From Segetimicrobium sp035279545 (GTDB lineage: Bacteria > Sysuimicrobiota > Sysuimicrobiia > Sysuimicrobiales > Segetimicrobiaceae), in contig DATEHM010000106.1 of NCBI GenBank assembly GCA_035279545.1, positions 1 to 10,608 on the forward strand: a stretch of DNA of 10,608 nucleotides, read 5' to 3'. Shown here piece after piece: positions 1-7,585 of the stretch (the stretch's first letter is position 1; each line of letters opens with the position of its first letter). The notes below the pieces were generated by a model. The model was not told where the DNA came from. It searched no databases and was given only the letters and a program-made list of their open reading frames with translations. The position numbers were made by a program, and so were the translations under genes.

Positions 1-1269
1 GCCGACGGCGAGGCGATCGCGGACGTGGACGGGCGCGAACTCGCCGTCCCCTACGCCGCGCCCGGCGAGGAGGCCCGGGTCCGCATCCTCAGCGCCCGGC
101 GCGGCCTGGCCCGGGGGCAACTCGTGGCTCTGCAGGTGGCCTCCCCCCGGGTGGTGCGTCCGCGGTGCCCGCACTTCGGTCGCTGCGGCGGCTGTCAGTG
201 GCAGCACCTCGAGTATGCCGCGCAGCTCGAGCAGAAGGCCGCGCTCGTGCGCGGCGCGCTCGGGGGCGCCGGCGTGCCGCCCCACCTTGTCACCCCGGCG
301 ATCGGCTGGGAACCACCCTGGGAGTTCCGCACCCGCCTGGAGGCCGCCGTCGGCACGCGCGAGGGGAGGGTGGTGCTCGGGTTCTCAAGCTGGGGCGGGG
401 GCCGGATCATCGAAATCCAGCAGTGCCCCGTGCAACACCCGGGGAACGTCTCGGCCCTCCACGCCCTGCGGGAGGCCTGGGGGCCGCTGCGTCCGCTGGC
501 GGGCGTCCTGCGCGGCCTGCTCAGCCGGGTGGGCGCGGCCACGGGGGAGGTCCTGGTCGGCGTCTCCGCGGCCCGGCGGCTGTCGCCGGCCGAGCGCCCC
601 CTGGTCGTGCGGGCGCTCCTCGACCGCATCCCGCATTTGGTCGGCCTGATGGAGGTGAGGGCCCCGCGCGGCCATCTTCTGGCACGCCGGCGGGCGGAAC
701 TGCTCTGGGGCCGGCCGTACGTGGCGGATGAGGTGGCCGGCGTCCGGTTCCACGTTCCCCTGCTGGCGGAGTTTCCGGTGAACGCCTTCGGGCTGTCGGG
801 GGTGATCGAGCTGGTCCTGGCCGAGCTCGACGCCTCGTCCGCCGACACCGTGGTGGAGCCGGATGCGGGGATCGGCGGCTACACGTGTCACCTGGCGCTG
901 GCCGCGGGGCGCGTCGTCGCATTGACGGAGGCGGCGCAGCTGGATGCCGCGTGGGCGAACGCCCGCCTGAACCGCCTGACGAACTGCGCTTTCTACGCGC
1001 GGGATCCCGTGCGGGCGCTCGAAAAGGTGGCGGGCGTGGATCTGGCCTTTCTCCATCCCCCGGGTGTGGGGATCGCCCCGGGGGTTCCCCGCGCCCTCAA
1101 GGCGGCGGGGGTGCGGCGCGTCGTCTACCTGGGACGGGCCCTCCGCTCCCTGGCGCGAGATGTCGCGGCGCTCGCGGGCGAAGGGTACCGGGTGCGGGTG
1201 GCGCGGCCGATCGATCTCAGCCCGCACACGAGCCGCGTGCACGCGCTGGTGACGGCGTCCGCGGCATGA
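1..1269 (+). CDS. TrmA/RlmD-family RNA m5U methyltransferase homologue, probably catalytically inactive (5' partial)
   Basis: The frame is open to the left edge, so the gene begins outside the window; the GTG at 25 lies inside a TRAM-like beta-barrel domain (about residues 1-45, numbering from base 1) and is unlikely to be the start. An Fe-S site of RlmD type is clear: RCPHFGRCGGCQ with C56, C62, C65 and a distant C142. The C-terminal half (about 245-422) aligns with the Rossmann methyltransferase domain, including NARLN, a YLGRALRSLARD segment and a PHT segment near the end. Family members use SAM to methylate uridine C5 in 23S rRNA or tRNA. Here the residues needed for that are changed: R379 replaces the Cys of YVSCNPATLARD, H414 replaces the general-base Glu, H352 replaces the Asp of the DPxR-type motif, P259 replaces the SAM-contacting Gln, and motif I reads EPDAGIGG. 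Family membership is well supported. Loss of activity is inferred from those substitutions, and a true enzyme with altered chemistry is not excluded. It lies 84 bases upstream of dnaE on the same strand. Confidence 0.85.
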   Translation, partial: ADGEAIADVDGRELAVPYAAPGEEARVRILSARRGLARGQLVALQVASPRVVRPRCPHFGRCGGCQWQHLEYAAQLEQKAALVRGALGGAGVPPHLVTPAIGWEPPWEFRTRLEAAVGTREGRVVLGFSSWGGGRIIEIQQCPVQHPGNVSALHALREAWGPLRPLAGVLRGLLSRVGAATGEVLVGVSAARRLSPAERPLVVRALLDRIPHLVGLMEVRAPRGHLLARRRAELLWGRPYVADEVAGVRFHVPLLAEFPVNAFGLSGVIELVLAELDASSADTVVEPDAGIGGYTCHLALAAGRVVALTEAAQLDAAWANARLNRLTNCAFYARDPVRALEKVAGVDLAFLHPPGVGIAPGVPRALKAAGVRRVVYLGRALRSLARDVAALAGEGYRVRVARPIDLSPHTSRVHALVTASAA

Positions 1270-1338
1270 TCCGCGCCGCGCACTCGAACGCAGGACTTGC
1301 GCTCCCAAGATCGAACCCCATCAGGGTCGTACGGCGCT

Positions 1339-1343
1339 GGAGG
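1339..1343 (+). promoter_or_regulatory. Ribosome binding site of dnaE
   Basis: GGAGG lies 10 bases before ATG 1354. It supports that ATG over the in-frame TTG at 1297, which would add 19 residues (MRSQDRTPSGS...) with no resemblance to DnaE N-termini. The protein from 1354 starts MPAEFVHCHLHSEYS, the usual DnaE beginning. Confidence 0.7.
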
Positions 1344-1353
1344 AACTGCCCGC

Positions 1354-4300
1354 ATGCCCGCTGAGTTCGTCCACTGCCACCTCCACAGCGAATATTCCCT
1401 GCTCGACGGAGAAAGCCGGATCGCCGCCCTGATGCAGCGCGCCCAACAGTTGGGGATTCCCGCGCTGGCGCTGACCGATCACGGCGCGATGTACGGGGCG
1501 ATCGAGTTCTACCAAGAGGCCAGGGCGCACGGCATCACCCCGATCATCGGGGTCGAGGCGTACGTCGCGCCCCGGCGGATGACCGACCGCGACCCCAAGC
1601 TCGACGCGTCGGCCTTTCACCTCGTGCTGCTGGCGGCGACCCTGGAGGGGTACCGGAACCTGCTCAAGCTCACCACCGCCGCCCACCTCGACGGCTTCTA
1701 CTACAAGCCGCGCATCGACCGGGAACTGCTGAGCCGCCACGCCGGCGGGTTGATCGGTCTGTCGGCGTGCCTGCAGGGGGAGGTGCCGCGGGCCCTGCTG
1801 CGCGGGGACGGCGGGGCGGCGGCCGAGATCGCGGCGACGTACCGCGACATCTTCGGCCCCGGGAACTTTTACCTGGAGGTCCAAGACCACGGCCTCCCCG
1901 ACCAGCAGACGCTGATCCGCGGCATCACGCCGCTCGCCCGCGAGCTCGGCCTGCCCCTGGTGGCGACCAATGACGTCCACTACGTCACGCGGGACGAGGC
2001 GGACGCCCAGGACGTGCTGATGTGCATCCAGATGGGGCTGGCGCTCGACCAGAAGGACAAGCCCCGGATGGGGGAGACCCCGGAGTTCTACCTGAAGAGC
2101 CCCGAGGAGATGGCGGCGCGATTTGCCGAGCTGCCCGAGGCGCTGGCGAACACGCTGGCGATCGCCGAGCGCTGCCGGCTGGAGATCGAGACCGGCCAAT
2201 TGACGCTACCACACTTCCCGGTGCCGGAGGGCGAGACGCCGGACTCCTACCTGCGGCGGCTCTGCGAGGCCGGGATCCGGCGGATCTACGGTCAGCTCAC
2301 CCCGACGCTCGGGGAGCGGTTGGACTACGAATTGGGCATCATCGCCAAGATGGGGTACGCCGCCTACTTCCTCATCGTGCAGGACTTCGTCAACTTTGCC
2401 CGCCGCGGCGGCATCCTCACCACGGTGCGGGGATCCGCCGCCGGCAGCCTGGTCCTGTACGCCTGCGGCGTCACCGATGTCGACCCGATCGCCTACCGCC
2501 TGCCCTTCGACCGCTTCCTCAACCTGGAGCGGTACACGATGCCGGACATCGACGTCGACTTCATGGACAGCCGGCGCGACGAGGTGATCAAGTACGTGAT
2601 GGACAAGTACGGCGCCGACCGCGTGGCGCAGATCATTACCTTCGGCACGATGGGCGCCCGCGCGGCCATCCGGGACGTCGGCCGGGTGATGGGGCTGCCC
2701 TACGGGGACGTCGACCGCATCGCCAAGCTGATCCCCGGCCCCTTCGTCACGCTCAAGGAGGCGCTGGAGGCGGAGCCGGAGCTGCGCGCGGCCGCCCAGG
2801 ACAACCCCCAGGTTCGCCGCCTGCTGGATCTGGCCCAGAAGCTGGAAGGCGTCGCCCGCCACGCCAGCACCCACGCCGCGGGGGTGATCATCTCCCGCGA
2901 TCCCCTCATCGACCAGGTCCCGCTGCAGCGCGCGACCAAAGGGGACCTGGTGATGACGCAGTTCGACATGAACAGCGTGGCCGCGATCGGCCTGCTGAAG
3001 ATGGATTTCCTCGGGCTGACGAACCTGACGATCCTCGATAGCGCCATCCGGATCATCCGCGAGACCCGACGGGTGGAGATCGATCTCCCGCGGGTCCCCC
3101 TCGACGACCAGCCCACCTACGCGCTGCTCTCCTCGGGCGAGACCACCGGCATCTTCCAGCTGGAGGGTCGCGGCATCCGGCGCTACCTCAAGGATCTGCG
3201 GCCGGACCGGATCGAGGACGTGATGGCGATGGTCGCGCTCTTCCGTCCCGGCCCGATGGCGAACATCCCGTCGTACATCCGGCGGAAGCACGGCCAGGAA
3301 CCGGTCACCTACCTGCACCCGCTGCTGGAGCCGGTGCTCAAGGACACCTACGGGGTGATGGTCTATCAGGAGGACATCATGACCGTCGCCCAGGCCGTGG
3401 CGGGCTACACCCTCGCCGAGGCGGACGTGCTCTGCTACGCCATCCGCAAGAAGATCAAGGACCGGCTGCTCGCGCAGCGGGAGAAGTTCGTCCGCGGCGC
3501 CCGCCAGAAAGGGGTCCCCGCCAAGATCGTCGATCAGATCTTCGAGCAGTTCGAGCCGTTCGCCCGCTACGGGTTCAACCGGGCGCACGCGGCCTGCTAC
3601 GGGCTGATCGCCTACTACACGGCCTACCTGAAGGCGCACTATTCGGCCGAGTACATGACCGCGGTGATGACCAGCGACGCCGGCAACACGGAGAAGGTGG
3701 CGGAGGCCGTCGCCGAGTGCCACCGCATGGGCATCCGCATCCTTCCCCCCGACGTGAACACCAGCGCGGCGTCGTTCACGGTCGAGGGCGAGGCGATCCG
3801 GTTTGGGCTGGCCGCGGTCCGCAACGTGGGCCCGGGTGCCGTCGAGTCCATGATCGCCGCCCGGACCTCCGAGCGGTTCACCAGTCTGACCGATTTCTGC
3901 TCGCGCGTCGACACGCGGCAGGTCAACCAGCGGGTCGTCGCCAGCCTGGTCAAGGCGGGCGCGCTGGATTCGCTGGGGACGTCGCGCGCCCAGATGCTGC
4001 AGACGCTCGACGAGACGATGGAGCAGGCGCAGCGTGCCCAACGGGTCCGGCTGCAGGGCCAGACCGGCCTGTTCGACCTGGGGGTGGGGGAGGCCCCCGC
4101 CCCGGCGGGGCCGGAGGCGGGGGAGGAGTTCAGCCGGGACGAACTGCTGACGATGGAAAAAGAGATGCTCGGTCTCTACATCTCCGATCACCCGCTCACC
4201 CGCTGGCAGCCGGTGCTGGACCAGCGGGTCACCGTCCCGCTGGGGCAGCTGCTCGACCTCCCCGACCGCAAAGAGGTGGTCGTGGGCGGGTTGGTCAGCG

Positions 4301-4866
4301 CCATGAAGCGGACGATCACCCGGTCGGGGTCGGCCATGGCCTTCCTCACGCTGGAGGATCTCACCGGCAGCGTCGAGGTCATCGTCTTTCCCCGCGTCTA
4401 CGAACAGCAGGGGTTCGCGCTCAAGCGGGACGCCGTGCTCCTGATGCGGGGAAAGGTCGATATCGAGGAGCAGACCGCCAAGATCCTGTGCGAGGAGATC
4501 CTCGAACTGCCCGCCTCTCCCGAGGCGGTCCCGCCGGCACCGGCGGCGGCGACCCTCCCGGGCGCCGCGGCGGGGAGCGGCAACGGACTCGGTTCCGGCA
4601 ACGGGAACGGCGCCCGGCGCGGCGGCCCGGGGACCTCGGCCCCCGCTCGGCCGCCGCTGCGCGTGCGGGTGAGCACGCGCGAGGAAATCGAGCAGCTGGA
4701 GCGGTACCTGCTCGCGCATCCCGGCGACCGGCAGGTCTGCGTTCACGTGGTCACCGGCCAGGGAGACGAGCACATCGTCCCGGCCCGCAGCCGCCTCCAG
4801 GACGTCGAGGGCCTCCACCAGGAGCTTGAGCAGTTGTTCGGCGAGGGAAACGTTTGGGAAGAGTAA
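1354..4866 (+). CDS. dnaE: DNA polymerase III alpha subunit (replicative polymerase, C family)
   Basis: The catalytic subunit of the chromosomal replicase, extending primers at the fork bound to the beta clamp. The protein is 1170 residues, normal for DnaE. An N-terminal PHP domain (about 4-270) starts with HCHLHSEYS (H7, H9, H11), followed by TDHG (D42, H43), GVE (E68) and NDVH (D207, H209). These metal-site positions are intact, as in Thermus-type DnaE with PHP exonuclease activity and unlike E. coli. The palm carries PDIDVDF (D400, D402) and KMDFLGL (D551), equivalent to E. coli D401, D403 and D555. The fingers and clamp-binding region (to about 900) end with QTGLFDL (903-909), a good beta-clamp motif. 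An OB fold spans about 975-1050, then a Gly/Ala/Pro/Asn linker (about 1052-1100) and a C-terminal domain. No intein or frameshift is seen. The stop overlaps the next gene by 13 bases. Whether the PHP site proofreads is inference from residue conservation. Confidence 0.98.
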   Translation: MPAEFVHCHLHSEYSLLDGESRIAALMQRAQQLGIPALALTDHGAMYGAIEFYQEARAHGITPIIGVEAYVAPRRMTDRDPKLDASAFHLVLLAATLEGYRNLLKLTTAAHLDGFYYKPRIDRELLSRHAGGLIGLSACLQGEVPRALLRGDGGAAAEIAATYRDIFGPGNFYLEVQDHGLPDQQTLIRGITPLARELGLPLVATNDVHYVTRDEADAQDVLMCIQMGLALDQKDKPRMGETPEFYLKSPEEMAARFAELPEALANTLAIAERCRLEIETGQLTLPHFPVPEGETPDSYLRRLCEAGIRRIYGQLTPTLGERLDYELGIIAKMGYAAYFLIVQDFVNFARRGGILTTVRGSAAGSLVLYACGVTDVDPIAYRLPFDRFLNLERYTMPDIDVDFMDSRRDEVIKYVMDKYGADRVAQIITFGTMGARAAIRDVGRVMGLPYGDVDRIAKLIPGPFVTLKEALEAEPELRAAAQDNPQVRRLLDLAQKLEGVARHASTHAAGVIISRDPLIDQVPLQRATKGDLVMTQFDMNSVAAIGLLKMDFLGLTNLTILDSAIRIIRETRRVEIDLPRVPLDDQPTYALLSSGETTGIFQLEGRGIRRYLKDLRPDRIEDVMAMVALFRPGPMANIPSYIRRKHGQEPVTYLHPLLEPVLKDTYGVMVYQEDIMTVAQAVAGYTLAEADVLCYAIRKKIKDRLLAQREKFVRGARQKGVPAKIVDQIFEQFEPFARYGFNRAHAACYGLIAYYTAYLKAHYSAEYMTAVMTSDAGNTEKVAEAVAECHRMGIRILPPDVNTSAASFTVEGEAIRFGLAAVRNVGPGAVESMIAARTSERFTSLTDFCSRVDTRQVNQRVVASLVKAGALDSLGTSRAQMLQTLDETMEQAQRAQRVRLQGQTGLFDLGVGEAPAPAGPEAGEEFSRDELLTMEKEMLGLYISDHPLTRWQPVLDQRVTVPLGQLLDLPDRKEVVVGGLVSAMKRTITRSGSAMAFLTLEDLTGSVEVIVFPRVYEQQGFALKRDAVLLMRGKVDIEEQTAKILCEEILELPASPEAVPPAPAAATLPGAAAGSGNGLGSGNGNGARRGGPGTSAPARPPLRVRVSTREEIEQLERYLLAHPGDRQVCVHVVTGQGDEHIVPARSRLQDVEGLHQELEQLFGEGNVWEE
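4060..4080 (+). other. Internal beta-clamp-binding motif of DnaE (QTGLFDL)
   Basis: Residues 903-909 of DnaE match the Qxx(L/M)F clamp-binding consensus. They lie between the helix-hairpin-helix region and the OB fold, where the internal clamp motif sits in bacterial DnaE proteins. Binding itself is inferred from the motif. Confidence 0.7.
4510..4650 (+). other. Low-complexity linker in DnaE between OB fold and C-terminal domain
   Basis: About 47 codons rich in Ala, Pro, Gly and Asn, including SGNGLGSGNGNG at 4576-4611, encoded by repeated GGCAACGG-like units. It separates the OB fold from a C-terminal domain that begins near RVRVSTREEIEQLERYL. Such a flexible tether is lineage-specific; its length probably varies between relatives. 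Confidence 0.75.
4843..4848 (+). promoter_or_regulatory. Ribosome binding site of the reductase gene, inside the end of dnaE
   Basis: GAGGGA lies 5 bases before TTG 4854. With the 13-base overlap onto the dnaE stop, this favours translational coupling and decides the unusual TTG start. Confidence 0.55.
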
Positions 4867-5957
4867 CGGCGTCCTCCTCCGACGCGGTAATCGCCGGCGC
4901 CTCGTTCGCCGGCTTGGCGGTCGCCCGCGAGATCGGGGGCGGGGCCATGCTGGTGGATCCCGAGCCGGTCGGCGAGGGACGGACCTCCGCGTGCGGGGCC
5001 CCGGTGCGCGTGATCGAGGCGTTGGGCGCGCGCGGCTCGATCCAGCAGCGGCACGACGCCCTCGTGCTGCACACCGTGGATCGAGAGGTGCGCTGGGCGC
5101 TCCCCGAGCCGTTTTGCACGTTTGACTACCGGGAGTGCTGCCGCGCCGCGCTGGTCGGAACGGGCGCGCGGGTCGTTCGCGCCAGCGTCCAGGGGCGGCG
5201 GGGGCAGACGGTCCGCACCTCCGTCGGCGAGCTGACCGGGCGCGTCCTGGTCGACTGCACCGGCTGGCGCGCCGCCTTGGCCGAAGTGGGAGGCGCCGGC
5301 GGGGGAGGTCGGGGCGGCCGGAGGCCGCGCTACCTCGGCTTCGGCCTGGAGGCGGAGGTGGACGCCGAGTTCCCGCCCGGCCTGCACTTCTATTTCTGGC
5401 CCGAGATCGTGTCGGACGGGTACGCCTGGGCGTTCCCGGCGGGGCGCACGACCCGGATCGGCTTGCTCAGCTACCGCGGACGGACCCGCCTCGGCCCCGC
5501 CCTCAACGAGTTCCTGAGGCGCCTGAACATGCCGCGCGGTCCGTTGCACGGCGGGTTCCTGCGCGCCGACCTGCACCCGCCCGTCGTGGACGGGGTGTTC
5601 GTGGTCGGAGATGCTGGGGGGCAGTGTCTTCCGCTCTCCGGCGAGGGGATTCGGACGGCGGTGTGGGCGGGCGCCGCCTGCGGCCGGCTGATCCGACGCG
5701 TCCTCGACGGCGGCCTGACGCTCGCGGAGGCGGAGGCCGGCTACCGGGGGCTCGCGGCGCGGCAGCGACGGCGCTACCGGATGCTGCTCTGGGCGACGCT
5801 GGGGGTGCTCGTCCTTCCGCCGGGGACGCTGGGTGCGCTGGCCTCGTGGGTCGCCCGCCCGCGCCGGCTCGACTGGGTGATGCAACATTACCTCCGGATC
5901 TTCTCGGAGCGCTCGGCGCCCGAGCCCGTAGGCGGGCCGGCGCGCCGGTCGGCATGA
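4854..5957 (+). CDS. FAD-dependent oxidoreductase, geranylgeranyl reductase-like family
   Basis: A 367-residue flavoprotein of the class that includes geranylgeranyl reductases and related p-hydroxybenzoate-hydroxylase-fold enzymes. A Rossmann FAD site lies at the N-terminus (GASFAG, residues 15-20), DCTGW at 134-138, a substrate-pocket segment YAWAFPAG similar to the YxWxFP motif of geranylgeranyl reductases, and the second FAD motif GDAGGQCLPLSGEG around D253. A hydrophobic stretch near 310-334 (MLLWATLGVLVLP...) may be a membrane anchor or lipid-facing helix, which suits an isoprenoid or lipid substrate. The start is TTG, chosen because the frame's Rossmann strand begins only 10 residues later and a GAGGGA precedes it. 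It overlaps dnaE by 13 bases, so co-translation is likely. The exact substrate (isoprenoid quinone, carotenoid or lipid tail) cannot be read from sequence; a halogenase-like or epoxidase-like role is a weaker alternative. Confidence 0.85.
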   Translation: MGRVTASSSDAVIAGASFAGLAVAREIGGGAMLVDPEPVGEGRTSACGAPVRVIEALGARGSIQQRHDALVLHTVDREVRWALPEPFCTFDYRECCRAALVGTGARVVRASVQGRRGQTVRTSVGELTGRVLVDCTGWRAALAEVGGAGGGGRGGRRPRYLGFGLEAEVDAEFPPGLHFYFWPEIVSDGYAWAFPAGRTTRIGLLSYRGRTRLGPALNEFLRRLNMPRGPLHGGFLRADLHPPVVDGVFVVGDAGGQCLPLSGEGIRTAVWAGAACGRLIRRVLDGGLTLAEAEAGYRGLAARQRRRYRMLLWATLGVLVLPPGTLGALASWVARPRRLDWVMQHYLRIFSERSAPEPVGGPARRSA

Positions 5958-6004
5958 GGGCGGTCGCCTCCCGGGAGAGGGCCGGGCCGGCGTAGCGGAG
6001 GATC

Positions 6005-6658
6005 ATGGAGCGCGTCGCGCCGTGGAGCGTCGGCATCTTGCTCTTCGACGGGGTCGAAGTCCTCGACTTCGCCGGGCCGTTTGAGGTGTTCTCCCGCACC
6101 CGCCTGCTGCCGGGTCTGGCGTCGCGCCGCACGGAGGAGAGCGCGCCGTTTCGGGTATTCACCGTGGCGAAGTCCGCCGCCCCGATCACGACGACGGGAG
6201 GGTTGCGGGTCGTCCCGCACCACGCCTGGGCCGATGCGCCGAAGATCGACCTGCTTGTGGTGCCCGGAGGCATCGGGACCCGGTCCCTGCTCGAGGATCC
6301 CGAGACGCTCGAATGGATCCGGCGCGCCGCATCCGGTGCGCGGCGGGTCGCCTCGGTGTGCACGGGTTCCCTGCTGTTGGCGAAGGCCGGGCTGCTGCGC
6401 GGCCGTCGTGCGACGACGCATTGGGGGGCGCTCGACCTGTTAGCGTCGCTGGACGCCGGCACCACGGTGGAGCGGACCCTGCGGGTCGTCGACGACGGGA
6501 TCATCAGTTCGGCCGGCGTGGCCTCCGGGATCGACATGGCGTTCTACGTCGTCGAGCGTCTCTACGGCCGCGAGGTCGCGAACGAGACCGCAACATACAT
6601 TGAATACCGCCGCGAGAAATCGCCCGACCCCGGGCGGGCCGCGGCCTCCGACCGGTAG
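6005..6658 (+). CDS. DJ-1/PfpI (GlxA-like) family protein
   Basis: A 217-residue single-domain protein of the DJ-1/PfpI superfamily. The N-terminus VGILLFDGVEVLDFAGPFEVF (E27) is the typical first strand and helix of the GlxA/isonitrile-hydratase branch. The nucleophile elbow SVCTGSLLLA places the reactive Cys at 119, and TTHWGALDLL follows as in that branch. There is no C-terminal AraC-type helix-turn-helix, so it is the stand-alone enzyme-like form and not a GlxA transcription regulator. Branch members include isonitrile hydratases; others are of unknown function, so the reaction is not assigned. ATG 6005 is the first start after an in-frame TAG at 5993; its GGAGG ends only 3 bases upstream, which is short. 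It sits 47 bases after the reductase and 19 before the next gene, probably one operon. No signal peptide is seen. Confidence 0.88.
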   Translation: MERVAPWSVGILLFDGVEVLDFAGPFEVFSRTRLLPGLASRRTEESAPFRVFTVAKSAAPITTTGGLRVVPHHAWADAPKIDLLVVPGGIGTRSLLEDPETLEWIRRAASGARRVASVCTGSLLLAKAGLLRGRRATTHWGALDLLASLDAGTTVERTLRVVDDGIISSAGVASGIDMAFYVVERLYGREVANETATYIEYRREKSPDPGRAAASDR

Positions 6659-6667
6659 CCGTCCCGC

Positions 6668-6672
6668 GGGAG
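6668..6672 (+). promoter_or_regulatory. Ribosome binding site of the zinc-ribbon/MBL gene
   Basis: GGGAG lies 5 bases before GTG 6678. It supports GTG 6678 over the farther in-frame ATG at 6600, which would overlap the DJ-1 gene by 59 bases and add a low-complexity Pro/Gly/Arg leader. Confidence 0.6.
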
Positions 6673-6677
6673 CGCGT

Positions 6678-7544
6678 GTGGCCAGATTTGTCTGCGTGAC
6701 GTGCGGGACGCAGTACCCTGAGGCGGAGCGGGCGCCGGCCGCCTGCCCGATCTGCGAGGATGAGCGGCAGTTCGTCGGTTGGGAGGGGCAGCGGTGGACG
6801 ACGCTCGAGGCGATGCGGGCGGACGGCCACCGCAACGTCCTCGCGGAGGAGGAGCCCGGCCTCACCAGCTTCCTCACCGTCCCGCGGTTCGCGATCGGCC
6901 AGCGGGCGCTGCTCGTGCGCACGCCCGGCGGCAACCTGCTGTGGGACTGCATCACCTACCTGGACCGGCCGACCGTCGACGCGCTCCGCGCGCTCGGCGG
7001 CATCGCCGCCATCGCGATTTCCCATCCGCACTACTACTCGGCGATGGTGGAGTGGAGCGACGCCTTCGGCGGCGCGCCCGTGTATTTGCACGCCGCCGAT
7101 CGTCGCTGGGTCATGCATCCGTCGCCGCGCATCGTGTTCTGGACCGGGGAGGTGGCGTGCCCGCTCCCCGGCGTCGAGCTGATCAACTTGGGCGGGCACT
7201 TCGACGGCGGGACGGTCCTCCACTGGCCCGCGGGCGCGGAGGGGCGGGGAGTGCTGCTGTCCGGCGACATCATCCAGGTCGTCCAGGACCGCCGGTCCGT
7301 CAGCTTCATGTACAGCTATCCCAACCTCATTCCGCTGGGAGGCGAGGACGTCGCGCGGATCGCCGCGGCGATCCGGCGCTACCGGTTTGATCGGATCTAC
7401 GGCGCGTTCGACGGCCGGCAGATCCCCGCCGGCGCGGGGGAGGCGGTGGAGCGGTGTGCGCGGCGCTACATCGAGCGCCTGACGGGCCCGCCCAGGGGGG
7501 CGGCGGGAGGGCGATCCGCGCCGGCGGCCCCGGGGGAAGGATGA
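6678..7544 (+). CDS. Zinc-ribbon and metallo-beta-lactamase-fold protein
   Basis: Predicted 288 residues from GTG 6678. A rubredoxin-like zinc ribbon opens the protein (C6-x2-C9 and C23-x2-C26). The rest resembles an MBL-fold hydrolase: AISHPHYYS at 114-121, NLGGHFDGGT around H174, and LSGDIIQVV with D197. The usual HxHxDH metal motif is reduced to HPHYYS, so H116 and H118 remain but the Asp-His pair is absent; no His is evident in the last motif (YGAFDGRQI). This pattern occurs in a recognised subgroup of MBL proteins of unknown substrate, so it need not mean the protein is dead, but a one-metal or non-hydrolytic site is likely. I infer a role in handling small molecules or redox chemistry only from its neighbours. 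It starts 19 bases after the DJ-1 gene. Confidence 0.8.
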   Translation: MARFVCVTCGTQYPEAERAPAACPICEDERQFVGWEGQRWTTLEAMRADGHRNVLAEEEPGLTSFLTVPRFAIGQRALLVRTPGGNLLWDCITYLDRPTVDALRALGGIAAIAISHPHYYSAMVEWSDAFGGAPVYLHAADRRWVMHPSPRIVFWTGEVACPLPGVELINLGGHFDGGTVLHWPAGAEGRGVLLSGDIIQVVQDRRSVSFMYSYPNLIPLGGEDVARIAAAIRRYRFDRIYGAFDGRQIPAGAGEAVERCARRYIERLTGPPRGAAGGRSAPAAPGEG

Positions 7545-7585
7545 CCCCCGGCGGTCGCGGGAAGTTATCGGGCGGAGGAATCGGG

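Noticed and set aside
385..1308. A 307-residue - strand frame opposite the TrmA-like gene
   Set aside because: Composition is Arg/Pro/Gly-rich shadow; the + frame has recognisable Fe-S and methyltransferase segments.
1297..1320. TRNA-like T-arm on the - strand (GGTTCGATC) between the TrmA-like gene and dnaE
   Set aside because: Only a T-loop-like string is present; no acceptor, D-arm or anticodon pairing can be built around it in the 84-base gap.
2206..4818. An 870-residue frame on the - strand across dnaE (also 1321-2199 on the - strand)
   Set aside because: It is the shadow produced by GC-rich third codon positions of dnaE. The translation is Arg/Gly/Val/Leu/His/Asp rich with no recognisable domain, and dnaE is certain.
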